DNA of 64,000 nt from Agrococcus lahaulensis DSM 17612 (GTDB taxonomy: Bacteria > Actinomycetota > Actinomycetes > Actinomycetales > Microbacteriaceae): NCBI RefSeq assembly GCF_000425105.1, contig NZ_AULD01000006.1, positions 62,001-126,000 on the forward strand, in the 5' to 3' direction. The notes under the pieces were generated by a model. That model was not told the DNA's origin. It was given only the letters and a program-made list of their open reading frames with translations, and searched no databases. Position 1 is the first letter of the stretch. Each line of letters begins with the position of its first letter. Positions 44,205 to 51,243 of this stretch are shown here, in pieces. The position numbers and the translations under genes were made by a program.

Positions 44205-44621
44205 TCAGTCTACGGTGACGATCTCGCCCACCAGGCACCGGCCGCCGCCGAGGGCGTCAGCGCGCAGCGCCGTCGCCTCCCCCTCGCCGACCTGGCCGAG
44301 CAGGCACGACTCGCCCCGCCGCACGGCGACTTCGAGGAAGGTCACGGGCTCGCCGAGCGAGTCGAGCTCCCGGGTGCGCTCGATCGCCGAGCGCTCGAAG
44401 CCGGCCGCCTCGAGCGCCGCGACGAGCGCGGCAGGATCGGCGGGCGAGTGCCCCTCGAGCGCCGCGCGGAACGCCTCGAGCTCCGGATCGGTCGCTGCAT
44501 CGACCTGCCCGCCGCCCTGCGCGTCGGACGGCGACGGCGCCGGTACGGGCGAGGGCTCCTCGGCCGCGCAGCCGACGAGTGCGAGGACGCCGACGAGCGC
44601 GACTGCCGCGAGCTGGCGCAC
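44205..44621 (-). CDS. hypothetical lipoprotein (DUF6993-like)
   Basis: A 138-residue secreted lipoprotein. The signal peptide (about 1-17) ends with a lipobox L-V-G-C, so Cys18 should be lipidated. A Pro/Ser-rich linker leads to a small domain with two Cys (E-S-C-L-L-G-Q and G-R-C-L-V-G-E) that could form a disulfide. The layout resembles the DUF6993 family of Microbacteriaceae, from memory. Its stop is five bases from the ettA start region on the same strand. Role unknown. Confidence 0.75.
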   Translation of the reverse strand: MRQLAAVALVGVLALVGCAAEEPSPVPAPSPSDAQGGGQVDAATDPELEAFRAALEGHSPADPAALVAALEAAGFERSAIERTRELDSLGEPVTFLEVAVRRGESCLLGQVGEGEATALRADALGGGRCLVGEIVTVD

Positions 44622-44696
44622 GCGCCCTCCTCCGATGCGTGACGGGACGACGCGCTCAGTCTAGGAGGGCGAGGTCACTCGAACCGCGCGAACCGC

Positions 44697-44846
44697 TCAG
44701 AGCACGGCGCGCTTGCCGCGGCGCACGCGGCCGGCGAGCGAGACGACGAGCCTCGCGAGCACCGCGCTGATCGCGTCGATCGCGAGCAGGGATGCGGTCG
44801 CGATCGCGAAGACCAGCACGAGGAAGACGACCATCAGCCATGCCAC
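44697..44846 (-). CDS. 49-residue hypothetical membrane protein
   Basis: The product runs V-A-W-L-M-V-V-F-L-V-L-V-F-A-I-A ... with one TM helix (about 3-26) and an amphipathic, basic C-terminal end (R-V-R-R-G-K-R-A). GTG 44846 has GGAGG seven bases upstream, supporting translation. No family known. Confidence 0.55.
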   Translation of the reverse strand: MAWLMVVFLVLVFAIATASLLAIDAISAVLARLVVSLAGRVRRGKRAVL

Positions 44847-44916
44847 CGGTGGACCTCCTCGCCTGCGCCTCGTCGTCAGGCTATCCGCACGCGTCGTCGC
44901 GCGCCGCGGTGCGGGT

Positions 44917-45408
44917 TCAGAACGGCGCCTCGGGGTCGAGCACCGGCATCCCCCACTGCTCGCCGCCACCGGTGGCGAGCACCGGCTCGGGCGGCTCCGC
45001 CGCCGACGGCTGAGCATCGAGCGAGGCGCCTGCGTGATCGCCCCGCTGCTCGGCGTCGTCGCGCGGCCTCCGCTCGCGCGACGTCGGGCTGACGCGCATC
45101 GAGTGGCCGATGTGGTCGGCGCGGATCTTCACGCTCGTGCCGCGCCGCTCGCCCGACTCCCACTGATCGACCTTGAGCCGGCCGAGCACGACGACGACGT
45201 CGCCCTTGCGGACGGACGTGATGACGTTCCGGGCGAAGGCGCCCCACGCCTCGACCGTGAACCAGTTGGTGTGGGCGTCGACCCAGTCGTCGCCATCCTT
45301 GCGACGCGACTTGCAGCCGATGCGGAACTCGGCGACCTGGTCGCCGGCGACGGACTTCAGGATGGGGTCGGTGCCGATGGAGCCGACCACGGAGATTGCT
45401 TCGCTCAT
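44917..45408 (-). CDS. ssb: single-stranded DNA-binding protein (paralogue)
   Basis: A 163-residue SSB with an N-terminal OB fold (S-V-V-G-S-I-G-T-D-P-I-L-K, W-F-T-V-E-A-W-G, R-N-V-I-T-S-V-R-K-G-D). A disordered linker leads to an acidic tip ending L-D-P-E-A-P-F, close to but not identical with the canonical D-D-D-I-P-F. Not beside rpsF/rpsR, so it is probably a second SSB, used in repair or transformation. No promoter box is obvious. Confidence 0.9.
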   Translation of the reverse strand: MSEAISVVGSIGTDPILKSVAGDQVAEFRIGCKSRRKDGDDWVDAHTNWFTVEAWGAFARNVITSVRKGDVVVVLGRLKVDQWESGERRGTSVKIRADHIGHSMRVSPTSRERRPRDDAEQRGDHAGASLDAQPSAAEPPEPVLATGGGEQWGMPVLDPEAPF

Positions 45409-45475
45409 GCCGGCGAGGATGCACCGGAGCGCGCCAGTCGCGGGCGCCTCGAGGAGCCGCCTGTGGAGAACGGCG

Positions 45476-46000
45476 TCAGCCGCGCAGGTACTCCGCGAAG
45501 CCCGCGCGGATCTTGTTCACCTTCGGCGCTGCGACGGCGAGGCAGTAGCCCTGCGTCGGGTTCTTCGCGAAGAAGTCCTGGTGGTGCTCCTCGGCGTCGT
45601 AGAACTCGCCGAGCGGCTCGAGGGTCGTGACGATCTCGCCCGGCCACCACTCGCCCGCCCGAGCGATGGCGGCCTCGAAGCGCTCGCGCTCGGCGTCGTC
45701 GCGGTAGAACATGGCGGAGCGGTACTGCGTGCCGATGTCATTGCCCTGGCGGTTGAGCTGCCGCGGGTCGTGCATCGTGAAGAACATGTCGAGCACGACC
45801 TCGGTCGGCAGCCGCTCCTCGTCGTAGACGACCTTCACGGCCTCCGCGTGACCCGTGGTCCCGGTGCACACGAGCTCGTAGCTCGGGTGCGGCACCGAGC
45901 CACCCGTGTAGCCCGACACGACGTCGTCGACACCGTCGACGACGCGGTAGGCGGCGTCGAGGCACCAGAAGCAACCACCGGCCAGCACGATCTCCTGCAT
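45476..46000 (-). CDS. msrA: peptide-methionine (S)-S-oxide reductase MsrA
   Basis: A 174-residue repair enzyme for oxidised methionine. The catalytic motif G-G-C-F-W-C-L-D sits at residues 8-15, and the family segments G-Y-T-G-G, G-T-T-G-H-A-E-A and D-I-G-T-Q-Y-R-S follow. TACGCT (plus 46007-46012, minus strand) is six bases before ATG 46000 without a Shine-Dalgarno, so it is probably leaderless. Monocistronic. Confidence 0.96.
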   Translation of the reverse strand: MQEIVLAGGCFWCLDAAYRVVDGVDDVVSGYTGGSVPHPSYELVCTGTTGHAEAVKVVYDEERLPTEVVLDMFFTMHDPRQLNRQGNDIGTQYRSAMFYRDDAERERFEAAIARAGEWWPGEIVTTLEPLGEFYDAEEHHQDFFAKNPTQGYCLAVAAPKVNKIRAGFAEYLRG

Positions 46001-46088
46001 GCCGCCAGCGTAGCGGCGCGCGCTGTGCGATCCCGATGTGGGCGGCCGCCCGTAGCGTCGCAGGCAGGAAGGAAGGAAGGAGCACGCC

Positions 46089-46340
46089 ATGGCCATCATG
46101 TCGACCGCCCAGCGGCGCACCGCCCCGCACGCACCGCACGTCGCGACCAAGCGCGTGCGCGACGACCTCTGGAGGGTCGTCAGCGCATCCGGACTCGCCC
46201 TCGGCTACATCGCGCGCGCCGACGGCGCGCACGGGCCGGCATTCGAAGCTCGCCGGCTGGTGCCCGGCGGCACCGCGATGCTGCCGATCGGCCAGTGCTG
46301 GTCGCTCGACGACGCGCTCGCGTGCTTCACCGGCCCCTGA
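46089..46340 (+). CDS. 83-residue hypothetical protein
   Basis: A small soluble protein (R-D-D-L-W-R-V-V ... G-L-A-L-G-Y-I-A-R-A-D-G). No family is assigned with confidence. TAGCGT (46053-46058) may be its -10. The ribosome site is embedded in a (GGAA)3 repeat at 46067-46080 followed by GGAG, eight bases before ATG 46089; repeat slippage could change translation. Confidence 0.7.
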   Translation: MAIMSTAQRRTAPHAPHVATKRVRDDLWRVVSASGLALGYIARADGAHGPAFEARRLVPGGTAMLPIGQCWSLDDALACFTGP

Positions 46341-46349
46341 CGCGCGTCG

Positions 46350-47024
46350 TCACTCGCCCGAGAGCAGCGGCTTCCCCTCCTTGCGGTTCTGCAGCATCCG
46401 GTGCACCACGAACCACACGAGCACGACGATCACCAGGCCGATCACGACCCACTGCAGCCAGTCCATGTAGGGCTCGATGACGTGGTAGTTCCGGCCGAGG
46501 AAGACGCCGACGAGGATGAAGATGGTGTTCCAGATCGCCGAGCCGACGAGCGTCAGGCCGAGGAAGAGCAGCACCGGCATGCGCTCGATGCCAGCGGGGA
46601 TCGAGATGAGGCTGCGGAAGATCGGCAGGAAGCGACCGAAGAGCACCGTCTTCCAGCCGTGCTTCGCGAACCACGCGGTCGTCTTGTCGATGTCGCTCGA
46701 GCGGACGAGCGGCATCTTGCGCGCAATGGCCGCGAGCCGGTCGTGGCCGAGCCAGCGGCCGAGCAGGTAGAGCACGAGGGCGCCGACCACGGAGCCGATC
46801 GTCGTCCAGATGATGGCCTCGGCCACGGTGAAGGCACCCTGCGCCGCGCTGAAGCCCGCGAGCGGCAGGATGACCTCGCTCGGGATGGGCGGGAAGAGGT
46901 TCTCGGCGGCGATCGCGACGGCGGCGCCGGGAGCGCCGATGGCGTCCATGAGCCCGACGGCCCAGCCGGCGACGCCGCTCAGCTCGTCGGAGGGCTGGGT
47001 GGACTGCAGGATCGTCGGGAGCAC
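46350..47024 (-). CDS. DedA family membrane protein (second paralogue)
   Basis: A 224-residue VTT-domain protein with P-P-I-P-S-E-V-I-L-P near residues 46-55 and F-G-R-F-L-P-I-F-R-S-L-I-S-I-P-A-G. These features place it in the YohD/YngC-like DedA subgroup, unlike the paralogue at 34085. GTG 47024 follows TAGGCT (plus 47031-47036, minus strand) by six bases, so it is probably leaderless. Likely a lipid-carrier flippase. Confidence 0.9.
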   Translation of the reverse strand: MLPTILQSTQPSDELSGVAGWAVGLMDAIGAPGAAVAIAAENLFPPIPSEVILPLAGFSAAQGAFTVAEAIIWTTIGSVVGALVLYLLGRWLGHDRLAAIARKMPLVRSSDIDKTTAWFAKHGWKTVLFGRFLPIFRSLISIPAGIERMPVLLFLGLTLVGSAIWNTIFILVGVFLGRNYHVIEPYMDWLQWVVIGLVIVVLVWFVVHRMLQNRKEGKPLLSGE

Positions 47025-47078
47025 CCCGACAGCCTACGGTCGTCGATCGGGTCGACCCATCAGGGAAGGGGCCGGATG

Positions 47079-47151
47079 CGCCCCCGGCGGGAGTCGAACC
47101 CGCGACAAAAGGATTAGAAGGCCTCTGCTCTATCCGCTGAGCTACGGGGGC
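47079..47151 (-). tRNA. tRNA-Arg (anticodon TCT)
   Basis: A 73-base cloverleaf: acceptor GCCCCCG paired with CGGGGGC, D arm GCTC/GAGC, anticodon loop CTTCTAA (TCT), and T arm GCGGG-TTCGACT-CCCGC. One mismatched pair closes the anticodon stem next to the loop. CCA is not encoded. It reads AGA codons, rare in this GC-rich genome. Confidence 0.95.
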
Positions 47152-47218
47152 CCGATCAATCTACCGGGAGCTCGAGCGGGACCCGATCTAGTGGCGGCGC
47201 CGGTGGCAGAGTAGGTCG

Positions 47219-48088
47219 GTGAGCATCCTCGCCCGAGACCGGAGCACCGCAGCGCGGCTACGGGACGGCGATCGCGTGGTGACCGAGCGGATCGGCTCGC
47301 TGCACCGGGGCACGCCGATGCTCGAGTGGGGCTCCATCACGAAGACCGTGACAGCCGCGATCGCCGCGCGGCTCGCCGAGGCCGGCGAGCTCGACCTCGA
47401 TGCGCCCGTCGCCACGCTCCTGCCGGCGACGCTGCTCCCCGACGCCGTGACCGTCCGCACACTGATCGAGCACACGTCCGGGCTCCCCCGCGTGCCCGTC
47501 GGCATGACCGACCCGCTCGACCCCTACGCCCCCTTCACGACCCAGCGCTTCGACGCGGAGGTCGTGCCGACGCTCGCCGCACGGCGACGCGAGCCGAAGC
47601 GCGCGCCGGAGTACTCGAACCTCGGCTACGCCGTGCTCACCCGTGCGCTCGAGGACCTGACCGACGAGTCGTGGTGGCAGCTCGCTCGCTCCCGCGTGCT
47701 CGAGCCGCTCGGAGTGGTCGACGTCGCCGTCGACCCGCCTGCCGAGCGACGCCCGGTCGTGCGCGCCTGGAGCGGCGCCCCGCGAGCGCAGTGGACGATG
47801 CACACCGGCCCCTTCGTCGGTGCCGGCGGGCTCTGGGGAACCTTCGACGCGCTCGAGCGATACGCGAGCGCTGCGGTGCGGCACGCGGGGGCGGATGCGT
47901 GGGCACCCGGCTGGCAGGTCTCCGGCACCGTGCGCTGGCACAACGGTCACGTGCGCGACTCGGGCTCCTTCGTGGCCGTCGACACCGCATCCGACCGCGT
48001 CGTCACCGTCCATACCCTCGGCCGCTTCGCCGGCACCGCCGACCGCGTCGCGCGGCGACTCGTGCGCCGCGACCGCTGCGGCGGCTGA
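47219..48088 (+). CDS. serine hydrolase of the beta-lactamase/transpeptidase-like family
   Basis: A 289-residue class C-like serine hydrolase. The nucleophile is in W-G-S-I-T-K (SxxK) near residue 40, and the Tyr motif is E-Y-S-N (YxN). The later L-G-Y and H-N-G-H segments correspond to the third motif region. No signal peptide, so it may be cytoplasmic, as in many esterase-like members. The GTG 47219 start is the earliest plausible; an ATG occurs later, at 47320. Not evidence of drug resistance. Confidence 0.82.
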   Translation: MSILARDRSTAARLRDGDRVVTERIGSLHRGTPMLEWGSITKTVTAAIAARLAEAGELDLDAPVATLLPATLLPDAVTVRTLIEHTSGLPRVPVGMTDPLDPYAPFTTQRFDAEVVPTLAARRREPKRAPEYSNLGYAVLTRALEDLTDESWWQLARSRVLEPLGVVDVAVDPPAERRPVVRAWSGAPRAQWTMHTGPFVGAGGLWGTFDALERYASAAVRHAGADAWAPGWQVSGTVRWHNGHVRDSGSFVAVDTASDRVVTVHTLGRFAGTADRVARRLVRRDRCGG

Positions 48089-48128
48089 CGCGGTCGGGTG
48101 CCCGGCTGCGGCATGCCAGGCTGGGGGC

Positions 48129-48770
48129 ATGCCCGGCGCACTCCTGTTCGACATGGACGGCACGCTCATCGACTCCGAGCCGCTCTGGCACGACGAGATG
48201 CGGGCCTTCGCGCGCGTGCAGGGCATCGAGTGGACCGCTGAGGACGCGCACTGGACGACCGGGCGGCCGATGGTCGAGTGGGCCGACCGGATGCGCGAGC
48301 GCGGCGTGACCATGGAGCGCGCGTCGATCATCGCCACCGTCGCGGGCGCCGTGGCCGCCGCGGTGCGCGAGGAGACGCCGTGGCTGCCCGGCAGCGTCGC
48401 CCTGCTCGAGCGCGTCGCCGAGGCGGGCGTGCCCGCCGCGCTCGTCACGAACGCGACGCGCGAGAACGCCGAGGCGCTCCTGCGCGCCGCGCCGACGGGT
48501 GCGCTGCGCTTCGCCATCACGGCCGACGACGTCGAGCGATCGAAGCCCGACCCCGAGCCGTACGCGCTCGCCGCCCGTCGTCTCGGTGCCGACGCATCCG
48601 CGAGCATCGCCTTCGAGGACTCGAGCAGCGGCGCGCGCTCGGCGGCCGCGGCGGGCGCCCGCCTCTGGTTCCTCACGACGCAGCTGACCGCGTCGCCGGT
48701 TCCGGCGGAGCGCACGATCGCGACGCTCGCCGACGTCGACGCCGAGGCCCTCTTCGCCCGGCTGGGCTGA
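48129..48770 (+). CDS. HAD-superfamily hydrolase (beta-phosphoglucomutase-like)
   Basis: A 213-residue HAD phosphatase. Motif I is F-D-M-D-G-T-L-I-D-S at residues 7-16, motif II is V-T-N-A-T near 100, and the Lys and acidic residues are in S-K-P-D-P-E and F-E-D-S-S-S-G. It belongs to the group that includes sugar-phosphate phosphatases. CAGGCT stands six bases before ATG 48129, a near match to the leaderless -10 pattern. Confidence 0.9.
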   Translation: MPGALLFDMDGTLIDSEPLWHDEMRAFARVQGIEWTAEDAHWTTGRPMVEWADRMRERGVTMERASIIATVAGAVAAAVREETPWLPGSVALLERVAEAGVPAALVTNATRENAEALLRAAPTGALRFAITADDVERSKPDPEPYALAARRLGADASASIAFEDSSSGARSAAAAGARLWFLTTQLTASPVPAERTIATLADVDAEALFARLG

Positions 48771-48800
48771 GCGCCGACGGGCCGCCCGTAGACTCGGCGT

Positions 48801-49424
48801 GTGGCTGCCGCTGACCGGATCGTCTGGATCGACTGCGAGATGACGGGTCTCGACCCCACGGTCGACGAGCTCGTCGAGGTGGCGGTCGTCGTCACCGACT
48901 TCGAGCTGCAGGTGCTCGATCCGGGGCTGCAGGTCGTCATCAAGCCGTCGGCGGCGGCGCTCGAGCAGATGAGCGACTTCGTGCGCCAGATGCACGCGAC
49001 GAGCGGCCTCGACGTCGAGCTCGAGGACGGCGTCTCGCTCGCGGAGGCCGAGCTGCTCGTGCTCGAGTACGTGCAGCGCTTCGTGCCGCTCGAGCGCTCC
49101 GCGCCCGTCGGCGGCAATACGATCGGCACCGACCGCATGTTCCTCGCGCGCTACATGCCGGCGCTCGACGGCTTCCTGCACTACCGCTCGATCGACGTCT
49201 CGAGCATCAAGGAGCTCTCGCGCCGCTGGTTCCCGCGCGCGTACTTCCAGAGCCCCGAGAAGGCGGGCGGCCACCGCGCGCTCGCCGACATCCTCGAGTC
49301 GATCCGCGAGCTGCGCTACTACCGGCGCGCGGTGTTCACGGATGCGCCGGGTCGCTCGAGCGAGGAGCTCCAGGCGATCGCGGCCGACGTCGTCGAGGGC
49401 TTCGGCGAGCACCTCAGCAGCTGA
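48801..49424 (+). CDS. orn: oligoribonuclease
   Basis: A 207-residue DEDDh 3'-5' exonuclease that degrades nanoRNAs and pGpG. Exo I is W-I-D-C-E-M-T-G-L-D (about 9-18), Exo II lies in the G-T-D-R-M-F-L region, and Exo III is H-R-A-L-A-D-I (about 160-166). GTG 48801 follows TAGACT (48789-48794) by six bases, so it is probably leaderless. Confidence 0.96.
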   Translation: MAAADRIVWIDCEMTGLDPTVDELVEVAVVVTDFELQVLDPGLQVVIKPSAAALEQMSDFVRQMHATSGLDVELEDGVSLAEAELLVLEYVQRFVPLERSAPVGGNTIGTDRMFLARYMPALDGFLHYRSIDVSSIKELSRRWFPRAYFQSPEKAGGHRALADILESIRELRYYRRAVFTDAPGRSSEELQAIAADVVEGFGEHLSS

Positions 49425-49495
49425 CACACCGTCCCGCCGATGTCGTGCGGGCGCCGCGGATGTCGTATGCTGTCATGGTTGCGCTCGCGCACATG

Positions 49496-49568
49496 GTGGG
49501 TATAGCTCAGTTGGTAGAGCGCCTCGTTGTGGTCGAGGAGGCCGCGGGTTCAAGCCCCGTTACTCACC
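49496..49568 (+). tRNA. tRNA-His (anticodon GTG)
   Basis: Acceptor GTGGGTA pairs with TACTCAC (one G-T pair), followed by discriminator C. The anticodon loop contains GTG within T-T-GTG-G-T and the T arm is GCGGG-TTCAAGC-CCCGT. G at 49495 would be the template-encoded G-1 typical of tRNA-His. TATGCT (49466-49471) is its probable -10. CCA is not fully encoded. Confidence 0.95.
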
Positions 49569-49574
49569 CACGCG

Positions 49575-49607
49575 GAAGGCCCGGAGGATCATGTCCTCCG
49601 GGCCTTC
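49575..49607 (+). terminator. terminator hairpin after tRNA-His
   Basis: A perfect 14-bp stem GAAGGCCCGGAGGA with a 5-base loop starts seven bases after the tRNA end. It may also serve the convergent DUF3253 gene. Confidence 0.85.
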
Positions 49608-49623
49608 GCTCGTCCCTCGCGCG

Positions 49624-49914
49624 TCACGCCGGCTCGTCCGCCGCTCCCGGCGGGCGCACGAGGCGGATGCGGATGGGTCCCCTGGCGCTGTCGAGGTCGA
49701 CGACGGCACCGCGCTGGGTCACCTCGACGGCGCCCTGGGCCGCGAGCCGCCTCGCGGCGTCGCGCGCCGCGTCCATCTGCGGTCGCCAATCGGTTTCGTC
49801 GCGACCCGCGACGGCCTTCGCCGCATCGCTCGGGCAGATCGTCGCTCCCTCGCGGCGCTGCGCGAGGAGCTCGAGGATCGCCGACGCCATCGGATCGTCC
49901 TGCGCGTGCGCCAT
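49624..49914 (-). CDS. DUF3253 domain protein
   Basis: A 96-residue protein with the DUF3253 pattern: I-L-E-L-L-A-Q-R, then T-I-C-P-S-D-A-A-K-A-V, W-R-P-Q-M, R-R-L-A-A-Q-G-A-V-E-V-T-Q-R-G, and G-P-I-R-I-R-L. It looks like a small winged-helix-like fold. Function unknown, although the T-I-C-P-S-x-x-A motif is strongly conserved in the family. Confidence 0.85.
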   Translation of the reverse strand: MAHAQDDPMASAILELLAQRREGATICPSDAAKAVAGRDETDWRPQMDAARDAARRLAAQGAVEVTQRGAVVDLDSARGPIRIRLVRPPGAADEPA

Positions 49915-49947
49915 GCCGCCAGTGTGTCGGGCGGCGCTGGGGGTCGG

Positions 49948-50796
49948 CTAGGAGACTGCGTGCTCCGGCGGCAGGATCTGGCCGATGGGCTCGCGCTTCT
50001 CGGCCTGGAAGCGGTCCTCCGTGCGCCCGAGTGCCCAGTAGCCCGAGAGCGAGACCTGCGAGCGCTCGAGGCCGCGGCGCACGAGCAGCTCGTCGCGGAG
50101 CGCCTTCATCGACTCGCGCTCGCCGTGGGCGAAGACCTGACCGCGACCGGCGGGCAGCTCGAGCGCCGCGGTCTGCTCGGCGAGCAGGCCGACGGTCTCG
50201 GCGCTCGCCTCGCCGCGGTGCAGCCACCGCACCTCGAAGCCGTCGGGAGCCGAGAGCGGGAGCTCCTCCGACGCATCCCGCACCTCGATGAGCGCGACGC
50301 CGCGAGCGGTCGCCGGGAGCGCCTCGACGCTGCGCGCGATCGCAGGGAGCGACGACTCGTCACCCAGGAAGAGGTGCCACGCGGCGGTCTCGTCGGGGGC
50401 GAAGGCACCGCCCGGGCCGCCGAACACGACGCGCTCCCCCGGCTGCACGCGGGCGGCCCACGGGCCCGCGAGGCCCTGGTCGCCGTGCACGACGACGTCG
50501 ATGGCGAACGAGTCCTCGGCGACGGTGCGCACCGTGTAGGTGCGCGTGACGGGGAGGTCGTCGGGCGCGAGCGACTCGCGGAGCGCTGGGATGTCGTAGG
50601 GCGGCTCGAGGCCGAGCTCGGGCTTGACGAACCAGATCTTCACGTACGCGTCGGTGAAGGCGTTGGGCGAGAAGCTCGCGAAGCCGTCGCCGCCGATCCA
50701 CAGCCGCACCATGCTCGTGGCGATCCGCTCGGTGCGGATGACCTCCATCACATGCTGCGGGCGATTGGGACGAGGGGGGCGGCCGGGGTTGCTCAT
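49948..50796 (-). CDS. siderophore-interacting protein (ViuB-type ferric reductase)
   Basis: A 282-residue FAD-dependent reductase of the SIP family. The FAD-binding segment is V-T-R-T-Y-T-V-R (R-x-Y-T/S), followed by D-V-V-V-H-G-D-Q-G-L-A-G-P-W-A and the C-terminal SIP domain (F-L-G-D-E-S-S-L-P-A-I, F-A-H-G-E-R and a final G-Y-W-A-L-G-R-T-E). It releases iron from ferric siderophores in the cytoplasm. TACCGT (plus 50807-50812) lies 10 bases before ATG 50796. No siderophore import genes are adjacent. Confidence 0.92.
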   Translation of the reverse strand: MSNPGRPPRPNRPQHVMEVIRTERIATSMVRLWIGGDGFASFSPNAFTDAYVKIWFVKPELGLEPPYDIPALRESLAPDDLPVTRTYTVRTVAEDSFAIDVVVHGDQGLAGPWAARVQPGERVVFGGPGGAFAPDETAAWHLFLGDESSLPAIARSVEALPATARGVALIEVRDASEELPLSAPDGFEVRWLHRGEASAETVGLLAEQTAALELPAGRGQVFAHGERESMKALRDELLVRRGLERSQVSLSGYWALGRTEDRFQAEKREPIGQILPPEHAVS

Positions 50797-50880
50797 ATCG
50801 CTCTCGACGGTATCAGCGAGGGTGCGCGGGGCAGGGCTCGGTAGGCTCACGATGAGTGTGCAGAGGGGGGGGCGGTCACG

Positions 50881-51225
50881 GTGCTCGAGCTGGACCACGA
50901 CGCGTTCGAGGCGCTCGTGACCGACGTGCTCGACGAGCTGCCCGACGAGATGGTCGAGGGCCTCGACAACGTCGTCTTCCTCGTCGAGGACGAGCACCCC
51001 GAGGAGGACCTCCTCGGCATCTACGAGGGCGTCGCGATCACGGAGCGCGGCCAGTACGGCTTCGGCGAGCTGCCCGATCGGATCATGGTCTACCGGCTCC
51101 CGCACCTCGACTCCACGGACTCGCTCGAGGAGCTGCGGGCCGAGGTGCGGACGACGATCGTGCACGAGATCGCGCACTTCTACGGCATCGACGACGAGCA
51201 GCTGCACGAGCTGGGCTGGGCGTAG
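50881..51225 (+). CDS. minimal zincin metallopeptidase family protein
   Basis: A 114-residue protein with H-E-I-A-H-F-Y-G-I-D-D-E-Q-L-H-E-L-G-W at its C-terminus. It contains HExxH and a downstream third ligand, the hallmark of the zincin-like DUF1025 family. GTG 50881 follows a G-rich stretch; an upstream ATG at 50852 is out of frame. An eight-G run upstream is a possible slippage or sequencing-error site. Substrate unknown. Confidence 0.88.
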   Translation: MLELDHDAFEALVTDVLDELPDEMVEGLDNVVFLVEDEHPEEDLLGIYEGVAITERGQYGFGELPDRIMVYRLPHLDSTDSLEELRAEVRTTIVHEIAHFYGIDDEQLHELGWA

Positions 51226-51243
51226 CCGTCCTCCGCGTCGCGA

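Noticed and set aside
47219-48088. Beta-lactamase resistance gene
   Set aside because: The SxxK and YxN motifs are shared by many esterases and peptidases; no signal peptide and no resistance context.
50864-50872. Frameshift at the G8 run before the zincin gene
   Set aside because: The downstream GTG frame is intact and of normal family length. The out-of-frame ATG at 50852 need not be used.
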